64,000 bases of DNA from Pseudomonas koreensis (GTDB lineage: Bacteria; Pseudomonadota; Gammaproteobacteria; Pseudomonadales; Pseudomonadaceae), in assembly GCF_025447595.1 (NCBI RefSeq), contig NZ_JAOEJU010000024.1, positions 1 through 64,000 of the forward strand. Direction: 5' to 3'. Both the position numbers and the translations under genes were made by a program. This document shows positions 1-8,506 of the stretch, piece by piece. The notes under the pieces are model-generated. The model was given only the letters and a program-made list of their open reading frames with translations, was not told the DNA's origin and did not search any database. The first letter of the stretch is position 1. The number at the start of each line of letters is the position of its first letter.

Positions 1-1570
1 ACATCTACAACGTCGACCAGATCGGCGAGCTCGCCCTGATCGTGGAAAACGCCAACGAAGGCGCTGATGTCCTGAACGTCAACTACGCCGCCAACGGTCA
101 GAACAACCTGGTCGACATGAGCCAGATCAGTCTGCAGAACATCGAGAGCGTGGTCCTCAGCGGGGCCGGTGCGTTCACTGTCGTCGGCAACAACCTGAAC
201 AACCTGATGTTCGGCAACGCCAACGACAACATCCTCAACGGCGGCCTGGGTGCCGACACCATGACCGGTGGTCTGGGCAACGACACTTACTACGTCGACG
301 ACGCCGGTGACTCCGTGGTGGAAGACGCCAACGCGGGCATCGATACCGTCATGGCGTCGATCACCTACACCCTGGGCGCCAACCTCGAAAACCTGACCCT
401 GACCGGCACCGACAACATCAAGGCTTTCGGTAACGACGGCAACAACGTGTTGATCGGCAACGATGGCAACAACACCCTGGTCGGCGGTGCAGGTCTGGAC
501 ACCCTGATCGGTGGCCTGGGCAACGATATCTACAACGTCGACCAGATCGGCGAACTCGCCCTGATCGTGGAGAACGCCAACGAAGGCGCTGATGTCCTGA
601 ACATCAACTACGCCGCCAACGGTCAGAACAACCTGGTCGACATGAGCCAGATCAGTCTGCAGAACATCGAGAGCGTGGTCCTCAGCGGGGCCGGTGCGTT
701 CACTGTCGTCGGCAACAACCTGAACAACCTGATGTTCGGCAACGCCAACGACAACATCCTCAACGGCGGCCTGGGTGCCGACACCATGACCGGTGGTCTG
801 GGCAACGACACTTACTACGTCGACAACGCCGGCGACACCGTGGTGGAAGACGCCAATGCGGGCGTCGATACCGTTATGGCCTCGATCAACTACACCCTGG
901 GTAACAACCTCGAGAACCTGACCCTGCTCGGTTCGGCGCTCAACGGCACCGGCAACAGCCTGAACAACATCCTCATCGGCAACGATGGCAACAACGTGCT
1001 CAACGGCGGCCTGGGTGCCGATGGCATGGCCGGCGGCATGGGTAACGACACCTACTACGTCGATAATGTCGGTGACTTCATCGTTGAAGGTGTAAACGCC
1101 GGCGTCGATACCGTCATGGCCTCGATCACCTACACCCTGGGCGCCAACCTCGAAAACCTGACCTTGACCGGTACCGACAACATCAAGGCCTTCGGTAACG
1201 ACGGCAACAACGTGTTGATCGGCAACGATGGCAACAACACCCTGGTCGGCGGAGCCGGTCTGGACACTCTGATCGGTGGCCTGGGCAACGACATCTACAA
1301 CGTCGACCAGATCGGCGAACTCGCCCTGATCGTGGAAAACGCCAACGAAGGCGCCGATGTCCTGAACATCAACTACGCCGCCAATGGTCAGAACAACCTG
1401 GTCGACATGAGCCAGACCAGCCTGCAGAACATCGAGAGCGTGGTGCTTAGCGGGGCCGGAGCATTCAAAGTCGTCGGCAACGGCCTGAACAACACGATGT
1501 TCGGTAACGCCGACAACAACATCCTCAACGGCGGTCTGGGTGCCGACACCATGACCGGTGGTGCGGGTGC
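1..1570 (+). repeat. Near-identical long intragenic repeats in the RTX gene
   Basis: A module encoding VENANEGADVLN begins at about 42, 567 and 1332. The first two copies are 525 bp apart and nearly identical at DNA level for about 260 bp. A second module (ITYTLGANLENLTL..) at about 340-566 recurs at about 1110-1331. A divergent ~240-bp module (826-1065) separates the second and third copies. Third-position sites are also conserved, which implies recent duplication or gene conversion. The array continues beyond the left edge. Confidence 0.9.
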
Positions 1571-1868
1571 CGATACCTTTGTGTTCAGCGCCTTGAACGA
1601 GATGGGCATCGGTTCCAACCGTGATGTCATCACCGACTTCAGCAGCCTGCAGGGTGACAAGATCGATCTGACCCAGTTCGACGCCAATCTGCTGACTGCC
1701 GGGATCAACAGCTTTACCTTCATCGGTGCCGGCGACTTTACCGGTGCAGGACAAGTTCGCTTCGTCGATCATGTCCTTTCGGGTAACGTCAGCGGCAATG
1801 CCGGCGCGGACTTCGAAATCCAGCTGGTAGGTGTGAACAGTTTCAGCGCCAACGACCTGGTGGCCTGA
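1..1868 (+). CDS. RTX-type calcium-binding repeat protein, C-terminal part (5' end outside window)
   Basis: The reading frame is open from the first bases, so the gene starts upstream of the window; the ATG at 42 is only an internal Met. The protein is a string of glycine- and aspartate-rich nonapeptide motifs (GGLGADTMTGGLGNDTY, GNDGNNVLIG) that form calcium-binding beta-rolls in RTX proteins. The last ~100 residues (DTFVFSA, ITDFSS, DKIDL, then FEIQLVGV) resemble the C-terminal secretion module of serralysin-type or RTX adhesin proteins exported by type I secretion. It is probably a secreted or surface RTX protein. No catalytic domain is visible here, so activity cannot be assigned. The DNA is internally repeated (see the repeat entry). 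A strong terminator follows. Confidence 0.85.
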   Translation, partial: IYNVDQIGELALIVENANEGADVLNVNYAANGQNNLVDMSQISLQNIESVVLSGAGAFTVVGNNLNNLMFGNANDNILNGGLGADTMTGGLGNDTYYVDDAGDSVVEDANAGIDTVMASITYTLGANLENLTLTGTDNIKAFGNDGNNVLIGNDGNNTLVGGAGLDTLIGGLGNDIYNVDQIGELALIVENANEGADVLNINYAANGQNNLVDMSQISLQNIESVVLSGAGAFTVVGNNLNNLMFGNANDNILNGGLGADTMTGGLGNDTYYVDNAGDTVVEDANAGVDTVMASINYTLGNNLENLTLLGSALNGTGNSLNNILIGNDGNNVLNGGLGADGMAGGMGNDTYYVDNVGDFIVEGVNAGVDTVMASITYTLGANLENLTLTGTDNIKAFGNDGNNVLIGNDGNNTLVGGAGLDTLIGGLGNDIYNVDQIGELALIVENANEGADVLNINYAANGQNNLVDMSQTSLQNIESVVLSGAGAFKVVGNGLNNTMFGNADNNILNGGLGADTMTGGAGADTFVFSALNEMGIGSNRDVITDFSSLQGDKIDLTQFDANLLTAGINSFTFIGAGDFTGAGQVRFVDHVLSGNVSGNAGADFEIQLVGVNSFSANDLVA

Positions 1869-1910
1869 CGCGGGTGTCAACCCGGCCTGTAAATGGCCGG
1901 GCCTGACGAC

Positions 1911-1943
1911 AAAACGCCCCGACTGGTTCGGGGCGTTTTTTTT
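1911..1943 (+). terminator. Rho-independent terminator after the RTX gene
   Basis: An 8-bp GC stem (CGCCCCGA / TCGGGGCG) with a short loop is followed by eight T. A second hairpin (CCCGGCC..GGCCGGG, 1881-1901) lies just before it. In the opposite direction the hairpin could also serve the convergent LuxR gene, with a shorter U run. Confidence 0.85.
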
Positions 1944-1964
1944 GGGGGCGTCGTCCGGACGAGG

Positions 1965-4700
1965 TCAGCTCAGGACGCCCAGCTCCTTGGCACGCGCGAC
2001 CGCCTGCGTGCGTCGCTCAACGCCCAGTTTGCTGTTGATATGGCTGGCATGGGTTTTCACCGTGTGCAGGGAGATGAAAAGCTGCTCACTGATTTCCTGA
2101 TTCGAACAACCCTCAGCGATCAACCGCAGCACCGCCAGTTCTCGACTGCTGAGCTGTTCCGCAGCAACAGACTCAACGTTGGGGCGAACCACCGAACGAG
2201 GAAAATGCTCCAGCAGTTGTTGACCCACGGCTGTCGAACCGACCAGAACCAACTGACCGCGTAACCACTCCGCGTGCCCTTTCACCAAGCCATCGAACGG
2301 CTGCAATACGCCCCCCGTGGCAGCCTCCAGAGCTTGACCCAACGCTTTGCGGGCTTCCGGTTCCCGTCCGGCGACCAACAGCATCACTACTTTCTGTGTC
2401 AATGCCATCACGCTGAGCAATTGCCGCCCTGTTCGCTGGCCGTTCTCGTGCAATACATTCAATCGTCCTTCGGCGAGCATCGGCTGGCCCTGCATCATGT
2501 CGAGCAGCGCCTGCTGCAATTCGACGTGCAGCGGCAGCTGCGGATGGAACTCCGGCGGCGCCGCCGCGCGTTCACCGGTGTAAGTCTGCCCCAGTCGCGC
2601 CAACCAGGCTTCAGCCAGATCAATACGCCCCTGAGCCAGCCACAACTCGCATTTGACCAGGGTGATCATCGCCAGGTAGTAGATAGGCGGGACGTCCCAG
2701 ATGTGCATCAGACGCTCAGCCTCGGCGAGTTCGGCGAAAGCCCTGGCAAAATCTCCGCTGTTGCCGTCGAGCCGTGCAATCACACAGTGGCCGATCAACA
2801 CGCTGATGTCGCGACAGGCGCGAGCCTCGCTCAACCCACAGAGCAAACGCGCTCGCGCCGCCTGTGGTTGCAGGCGCATCGCCAACAGAAAACCTTCATA
2901 CAACGTAAGACGTGCGCGCACTGCATACAAGCGCTGGGCGGACAGACCGCGCAAACGCTCCAGCCCTTGGTGTACTTCGTCGAGCGCACGCAGAATTTCG
3001 CCGCGTGCCTGCAAGACCCGGGCTCGATCATAATGGGCCAACGCTTCGAACAATGGGTTCCCGACCCGCTGCGCCAGCTCCAGGGATTCGCGATTCAACC
3101 CTCGCGCGCGCCACAAATCGCCGTCGGCAATCGCCAGGTTGGACAAGGTCGACAGACACATCAGCCGCTGGCCGTAGCGTTTGGCCGGCAGGCTTTCCAG
3201 CGCTTCACTGCAATACTGGATGGTCAGCTCACGATGACCGCGCCCACGGGCGATGATCCCGCTCAGCGCCAGCCACTGAGCGAGCATGGATTTCTGTGCT
3301 GTAGCCGACGGCGCCGGCAGGAAACGGCTCAAGTGACTGGCCAGCTCCTCGGCTGCATCAAGCTGGCAGGCCAGTCCCAGCGCCCAGCTGTACAACACGA
3401 TCAACCGGGGCGTGCTGATCAGCAGGCTGTCGGGCAAGTCCATTTTCCAGCGCAGCAGCATCCCGACGTTCTGTTCGGCGAGCAGTTGTTCTTCGGACAG
3501 GTTTTGTACCAGATTGGCCGCGACGTCCAGGTGTCCTGCGCGCAAGGCCTGTTCCACAGCCTCATCCAGCAGGCCTTGAGCATTGAACCAGCGACAGGCA
3601 CGCAGGTGTAACGTAGCGGCCGGGACTATTGCCCGGGCGATCGGCCGGCTGCGCAACAGGTCGGAAAACAGATGGTGATAACGATACCAGTGCCCGTGCT
3701 CATCCAGCGGCACGAGAAATACCTGATGCGCCAGCAAGAAACGCAGGATTTCGGCACTGTCATGCGCCTCGCGCACCGCGTCGCATAACTCACTGCAAAA
3801 ACGTTCCTGGGACGCGGTGTCGTAAAGGAACGCCTGCACCTCGGCCGGCAGGCAGTCGATGACCTCTTCCAGCAGGTAATCGCGGATCAACCCTTCCCCA
3901 CCGTTCAACGCTTGTGGCAGGGCTGAGTCCGCCCCGGCTTCATTGATCGCCAGCAGCCAGAAACGCAGCCCGGCCACCCAGCCCTCGCTGCGCTGAATCA
4001 GGTTTTCCAGCGCCTCTCCGCGCAAGGAACTGCGGTGACGATCGAGCAGCGCCAGGGCTTCGTCGTGGGTCAGGCGCAGATCCTGTTCGTGCAGTTCCAG
4101 CAACTGGCGCGACAGGCGCAGGCGTGCCAGATGCCAGTCCGGGCGCTGGCGACTGGTGACCATCACCAGCAAGCCGTCGGGCAGATGATTGAGGAAAAAC
4201 TGCAGGCAGCGATCAAGCACCGGACCTTGAGCGAGGTGGTAGTCGTCGAGCACCAGCAGCAGCGGCGTGGCAGGATCAAGGTGCAGCGCCAACTCGTCGA
4301 GCAGGCCGTCGAGCCACTCTTCGAAAGCAAACGGCTGATGACGCTGACGCATTTTCAGCAGTCCCAGTGCCCGGCTGCCCAGTTGCGGAAAATAATCCTG
4401 CAGCCCTTCGAGCAACCGTTCGAGAAACCGCCCAGGGTCATTGTCGCGAGGGCTCAATCCCAGCCACAGGCTTTGCCAGTTTGCCGGCAGGCTCTGACAG
4501 AACTCCACGGCCAGTGAGCTTTTACCAAATCCGGCCGGGGCGCTGACCAACAACAGGCGCCCACCGAGCCCGGCCTGCAGTCGCTCGCAAAGGCGTGGCC
4601 GCAATACGTACCCGTCAGGCAACGGAGGGCGAAAAAAACGCCCGTCCAGTGCCGTGACAGCAACGCTTGCAGGACCCTGTAGTGGGGACAGATCAGTCAT
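1965..4700 (-). CDS. MalT-like ATP-dependent LuxR-family transcriptional regulator (LAL type)
   Basis: A 911-residue regulator with the size and layout of MalT/LAL proteins. An N-terminal P-loop NTPase has Walker A APAGFGKSS at residues 54-62 and a Walker B-like LLLVLDDYH near 150. A long helical, TPR-like sensor region follows, and a LuxR HTH occupies the last ~65 residues (SSRELAVLRLIAEG, NQEISEQLFISLHTVKTH). Such proteins are activated by binding ATP and a ligand; the ligand is unknown here. It lies downstream of the DUF1329/DUF1302/acyl-CoA ligase genes on the same strand but is separated from them by a terminator, so it has its own promoter. By position it is the likely regulator of that module (inference). 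Confidence 0.88.
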   Translation of the reverse strand: MTDLSPLQGPASVAVTALDGRFFRPPLPDGYVLRPRLCERLQAGLGGRLLLVSAPAGFGKSSLAVEFCQSLPANWQSLWLGLSPRDNDPGRFLERLLEGLQDYFPQLGSRALGLLKMRQRHQPFAFEEWLDGLLDELALHLDPATPLLLVLDDYHLAQGPVLDRCLQFFLNHLPDGLLVMVTSRQRPDWHLARLRLSRQLLELHEQDLRLTHDEALALLDRHRSSLRGEALENLIQRSEGWVAGLRFWLLAINEAGADSALPQALNGGEGLIRDYLLEEVIDCLPAEVQAFLYDTASQERFCSELCDAVREAHDSAEILRFLLAHQVFLVPLDEHGHWYRYHHLFSDLLRSRPIARAIVPAATLHLRACRWFNAQGLLDEAVEQALRAGHLDVAANLVQNLSEEQLLAEQNVGMLLRWKMDLPDSLLISTPRLIVLYSWALGLACQLDAAEELASHLSRFLPAPSATAQKSMLAQWLALSGIIARGRGHRELTIQYCSEALESLPAKRYGQRLMCLSTLSNLAIADGDLWRARGLNRESLELAQRVGNPLFEALAHYDRARVLQARGEILRALDEVHQGLERLRGLSAQRLYAVRARLTLYEGFLLAMRLQPQAARARLLCGLSEARACRDISVLIGHCVIARLDGNSGDFARAFAELAEAERLMHIWDVPPIYYLAMITLVKCELWLAQGRIDLAEAWLARLGQTYTGERAAAPPEFHPQLPLHVELQQALLDMMQGQPMLAEGRLNVLHENGQRTGRQLLSVMALTQKVVMLLVAGREPEARKALGQALEAATGGVLQPFDGLVKGHAEWLRGQLVLVGSTAVGQQLLEHFPRSVVRPNVESVAAEQLSSRELAVLRLIAEGCSNQEISEQLFISLHTVKTHASHINSKLGVERRTQAVARAKELGVLS

Positions 4701-4825
4701 GGCCGGCTCTTGTTCGTATGGCTGTTGGCGGCGTAGCAGATGTCCGCAGACTAGCGTTAAACGAGTCGGTTATGAAGGTCGTTGCTACAAATGGCTACAA
4801 AAAGGCTACGGAAAAAGCGACAGAC

Positions 4826-4856
4826 AAAAAAACGCCCCGAACGTGTCGGGGCGTTT
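4826..4856 (-). terminator. Rho-independent terminator after the DUF1329 gene
   Basis: On the minus strand the stem AACGCCCCGACA / TGTTCGGGGCGTT-type hairpin (CGCCCCGA..TCGGGGCG core) ends in a run of seven T. It closes the DUF1302-DUF1329 transcript and insulates the LuxR gene. Confidence 0.85.
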
Positions 4857-4887
4857 TCACGAGGATGCGGCCTCGATTTACAGCAGC

Positions 4888-6252
4888 TTAGCGAACACCA
4901 TCCTGACGCAGGGCGGCCGGGGTGAAGTCGCTGGTGGTGGCGGTGAAACCGAAGTCATACGCCGACTTCTCTTCGTTCTTCATGCCCAGCGCCAGGTAAC
5001 GGCCCGATTGCAGATCGTAGAGGGTTTCCAGGGTGTACCAAGGCACCTGCACGTTGTAGTAGTCCTGAGAGTGGGCTTCCGCCACGCGCCACAGTTGGTT
5101 GCGACCGTCGTAGTGATCGATCACCGCCGCTTGCCAGGTATCTTCGTCGATGAAGAAGTCACGCTTGGCGTAGATGTGGCGCTGACCTTCCTTCAGGGTC
5201 GCGGTCACGTGCCAGACGCGACGCAGTTCATAACGCGCCAGATCCTGGTTGATGTGACCGGCCTTGATGATGTCGGCGTATTTCAGTTTCGGATCGTCGA
5301 GCTTGTAGCTGTCGGAGGCGATGTACATCTCTTGCTTGCCCACCAGTTTCCAGTCGTAGCGGTCTGGCGCACCGTTGAACATGTCCAGGTTGTCAGAGGT
5401 ACGCAGACCGTCCGCCGCAGTACCCGGGCCGTCATACGACACTTGCGGTGCGCGACGCACACGACGCTGACCGGCGTTGTAGACCCACGCCGAACGCGGT
5501 TCCTTCACCTGGTCGAGGGTTTCGTGCACCAGCAGCACACCACCCGCCAGACGGGCCGGCGCGGTCACTTTCTGCTTGAAGTAGAACAGGATGTTGCCCG
5601 GGTTCGCCGGATCGTAATCCTTCATCTTGTCGCGGAACACGAACTGGTCCTGGAAGTACACCAGGCTGAACGAACCGTTCGGTTGCGGTGTGGCCTGGGT
5701 CACCAGACGGGTGACGCTGCCGCCGCGATAACGGGTGATGTGGTTCCAGATCACTTCCACGCCGGTTTTCGGAATCGGGAACGGCACGGCGGTATCGAAG
5801 TTTTCCAGACCGTTGCCACCCGAAACCAGCGTGGTGGTGGTGGCGTTCTTCTTGATGGCGGCGAACACGGCATCCGGCACGGTGGCACCGCGATGGGATG
5901 GATAGACCGGCATCTTGAAGGTGTCAGGGTAACGCTGGAACATCGCGTACTGGCCCGGTGCAAGCTTGGCCTTGTACTGATCGACGTTCTGCTTGGTGAT
6001 GGTGAAAAGCGGTTTTTCACTGGCGTACGGGTCAGACAGGAAGCCCTTGCTGTCGACGGTGCCGGCATTCTTCGGCATCGGTTTCCAGGCCGGGATCGAG
6101 CCGTCGGCGTTACCGGCCATTTCGGCGCCCATCGGGGTCAGGCTCTTGCCCAGTTTGTCCGCTTCGGCGGCAGGCACCGCCGCCATGACACCGGTCGCCA
6201 GCAGCGACAGACCCAGAACACCGGCGTGGAACAGACTCTTTGTTATTTTCAT
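4888..6252 (-). CDS. DUF1329 family outer-membrane lipoprotein-sorting-like protein
   Basis: 454 residues with a Sec signal peptide (MKITKSLFHAGVLGLSLLATGVMA). The mature protein matches the DUF1329 family, which has a LolA/LolB-like fold and probably handles lipid or hydrophobic ligands in the envelope; no biochemical function is established. It is 28 bp downstream of the DUF1302 gene on the same strand, a pair found together in many pseudomonads, so the two products probably work together. The start is the only Met before the signal peptide. A clear terminator follows. Confidence 0.85.
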   Translation of the reverse strand: MKITKSLFHAGVLGLSLLATGVMAAVPAAEADKLGKSLTPMGAEMAGNADGSIPAWKPMPKNAGTVDSKGFLSDPYASEKPLFTITKQNVDQYKAKLAPGQYAMFQRYPDTFKMPVYPSHRGATVPDAVFAAIKKNATTTTLVSGGNGLENFDTAVPFPIPKTGVEVIWNHITRYRGGSVTRLVTQATPQPNGSFSLVYFQDQFVFRDKMKDYDPANPGNILFYFKQKVTAPARLAGGVLLVHETLDQVKEPRSAWVYNAGQRRVRRAPQVSYDGPGTAADGLRTSDNLDMFNGAPDRYDWKLVGKQEMYIASDSYKLDDPKLKYADIIKAGHINQDLARYELRRVWHVTATLKEGQRHIYAKRDFFIDEDTWQAAVIDHYDGRNQLWRVAEAHSQDYYNVQVPWYTLETLYDLQSGRYLALGMKNEEKSAYDFGFTATTSDFTPAALRQDGVR

Positions 6253-6280
6253 AAATTCGTTCGTCCTGAAAATGCAGTGC

Positions 6281-8170
6281 TTAGAAGTTCACGCCGAAGC
6301 TGAGCGCCACGAAGTCGCGGTCATCCACGGTGGTGTACTTGCCGTCGAAGAAGTTGGTGTAGGCCAGGCTCGCGGTGTAGGTGTTCTGGTACTCGGCATC
6401 AACGCCCAGGCTGATGGCCTTGCGGCCTTCCTCGAAGTTGCCGCCAGGGCCTGGCGAGTAGCCGCTGACGTCGTGGGACCAGGCCACGTTCGGCTTGAGG
6501 TTCACACCGGCAAACACGTCGTTGTATTCCCAGATCGCACGACCACGGTAGCCCCACGAAGTCGAGGTGGTGAAGCCTTCGTCGGTGCAGTTGCGACTAC
6601 GGTTGTTCTGCGGTGAACCGGCACCCGCACCGTTGATGGTGCTGGCGTTGAGGATGTTGGCGCAGGTATTGGCGGTGCCGGTAGCCGGCAGTTCGCCAGG
6701 ACCGTAAACCGGGTCACGGCCGTAGCGGACGTCGGAGGAATTTTCCAGACCGCCGACATGAGTCACGCCCACTTCACCCACCAGGGTCAGACGACTGGCG
6801 CCCATGACCTGATCGAAAAAGTGCGTCAGAGTGGTCTGGAACTGGGTGATTTCCTTGCGGCGATAGCCGTGCAGGTCCTGACCCGGAACACCGGTCAGCA
6901 ACGAAGCATTGGACAGTGCACCACCGAGCGGACGCACACCGGCAAACAGGATGTCAGTGGAGTTCAACTGGACCGGCGCATTCGGACGGTAGCTGATCTC
7001 GCCACTCCACGCCGTACCGGTAGGCAGGGTGGTGGAGAAGCTCAGACCATACAACCGAATGTCTTCAGGGTATTCGACGAAATACTCCGAGTTACCGGCC
7101 ACCAGCAAGGGGGCCAGAGCTGCAAACGGACCCGGCAGCCCACGTGCCGTGTTGTAGACAGATTGCGGCGCACCGGTGGCACTGAAAATCGGTGCACGGC
7201 TGTGATAGTTCATGAAATACGCACCGAATTCGGTGTCGAGCGGATCGAACATGTACTTCAGGGACGCGCCCCACTGACCGCTGTCCCGCGCATCGCGGTC
7301 GCCACCGCGGCGTACCAGTACACCTTCTTCGTTGACGTCCACACCGTTGGCAGCCAGTGGGCCGAGGGCCACGGCTGGAATGGTCGAACGCTTGTTCAGC
7401 ACGCGCAGGTTGCTGTCACAGCCGTCGGCAATGATGTCCGGCTGGGAGAAGAAAGTGCCGCAGTTGTCGACGACAGTCTGGTCCCACTCAAGCTGGTAGA
7501 ACGCTTCGGCCGACAGGTTGTCGGTCAGGCTCTGGGACACGTAGAACATGTTGACCGGGATCAGGCCTTCCTTGATCTCGGCGCCCGGACGACGGAACGC
7601 GGACACGTCGATCGGGTTGATCGAGTTGATGCCGCCGCCGATGAAGGTACTTTCACCCCAGCTCACCACCTGCTTGCCCAGACGCACGGAGCCTGGTTGA
7701 TCGGCGATCGAGTAGTTGTGGTAGACGAAGGCATCGAGGATCTGACCGCCGGCGGACTTGGCGCCCTCTTTGCGGTTGCTGTCGCTGATGTCCTTGAACT
7801 CGCGGCTCTCGTCCTTCAATTCGAAGTCGTACCAGTATTTGCCACGGACGAACACGCCGGTGTCGCCGTATTTCAGTTCAAGGTCATGGATGCCCTTGAA
7901 GATCTTCGAAAAGGTCTCGCCGCTCTTGAAGTTGGCATGGCCATCGTCGGAAGTCTGTGACAGACCGTGACCGCCGTTGTTGACGCCGATGAGGTTCTTG
8001 TTCGGGCTCTGGGTGGACCAGCTGGCACCGATCGACAGGGAGGAGTCGAACTGGCCTTCGATTTCACCGACGTTGAAACTGACGCCGAATGCGGGCCCGG
8101 CGAGCGAAGAAGCAAGACTGACGGCCAGAGGCAGCTTTGCCCGGCGCCAGAACTGGTTTACTGAGGTCAT
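6281..8170 (-). CDS. DUF1302 family protein, predicted outer-membrane protein
   Basis: 629 residues from the ATG at 8170 (MTSVNQFWRRAKLPL). This start has a GGAG ribosome site 8 bp upstream and gives a proper signal peptide ending GPAFG. A longer frame reaching 8242 adds 24 residues with no signal character. The mature sequence is rich in alternating aromatic and polar residues (YHNYSIADQPGSVRLGKQVVSWGES) and ends in Phe (SFGVNF), typical of an outer-membrane beta-barrel. The family (DUF1302) has no proven function. Its neighbours, DUF1329 downstream and an acyl-CoA ligase upstream, suggest a part in moving hydrophobic or fatty-acid-like substrates across the outer membrane (inference). Confidence 0.85.
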   Translation of the reverse strand: MTSVNQFWRRAKLPLAVSLASSLAGPAFGVSFNVGEIEGQFDSSLSIGASWSTQSPNKNLIGVNNGGHGLSQTSDDGHANFKSGETFSKIFKGIHDLELKYGDTGVFVRGKYWYDFELKDESREFKDISDSNRKEGAKSAGGQILDAFVYHNYSIADQPGSVRLGKQVVSWGESTFIGGGINSINPIDVSAFRRPGAEIKEGLIPVNMFYVSQSLTDNLSAEAFYQLEWDQTVVDNCGTFFSQPDIIADGCDSNLRVLNKRSTIPAVALGPLAANGVDVNEEGVLVRRGGDRDARDSGQWGASLKYMFDPLDTEFGAYFMNYHSRAPIFSATGAPQSVYNTARGLPGPFAALAPLLVAGNSEYFVEYPEDIRLYGLSFSTTLPTGTAWSGEISYRPNAPVQLNSTDILFAGVRPLGGALSNASLLTGVPGQDLHGYRRKEITQFQTTLTHFFDQVMGASRLTLVGEVGVTHVGGLENSSDVRYGRDPVYGPGELPATGTANTCANILNASTINGAGAGSPQNNRSRNCTDEGFTTSTSWGYRGRAIWEYNDVFAGVNLKPNVAWSHDVSGYSPGPGGNFEEGRKAISLGVDAEYQNTYTASLAYTNFFDGKYTTVDDRDFVALSFGVNF

Positions 8171-8506
8171 CGACGCTACTCCATGTGCATTATTGTTATG
8201 GCAGTGAGTACTTTTAAAAACGCCTGAAGGACCGGGCGCCAAGGGCTTCCCGAAATCGCTTCAATGTTGCATCGCCCCGTTTGTGCGTGTGCCCCGTTCT
8301 TAAAAATCCTTGAGCGGACTATAGCCAGCAGGTGGTACCGCTTGATCCCTCTAAAGTGTGATTTGCAGCTGCCGGCCACTCTGGAACAGTCCTTTCGCCA
8401 GTCCGACGCATGTCGGCACGGCAAGGATGGCTGAAAATCCGGATTTGACAAGCCAAGCGCTTGCTTGGTGGGTCTGGCGCGCCGTTTTCGGCGCGCCAGC
8501 GGACGC
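8171..8506. other. 336-bp spacer between the acyl-CoA ligase and DUF1302 genes
   Basis: No gene is seen. It holds a perfect 10-bp stem with a TTTT loop (TGGCGCGCCG / CGGCGCGCCA, 8475-8498) directly after the ligase stop, and a smaller inverted repeat CCAAGC..GCTTGG at 8453-8468. Neither is followed by a T run on the minus strand. A promoter for DUF1302 may lie here; I could not find a convincing one. Confidence 0.6.

Noticed and set aside
8320..8370. A possible sigma-54 promoter on the minus strand upstream of DUF1302 (TGGCCGGCAGCTGC)
   Set aside because: The GG to GC spacing is one base short of the strict requirement, and the -24 element is poor.
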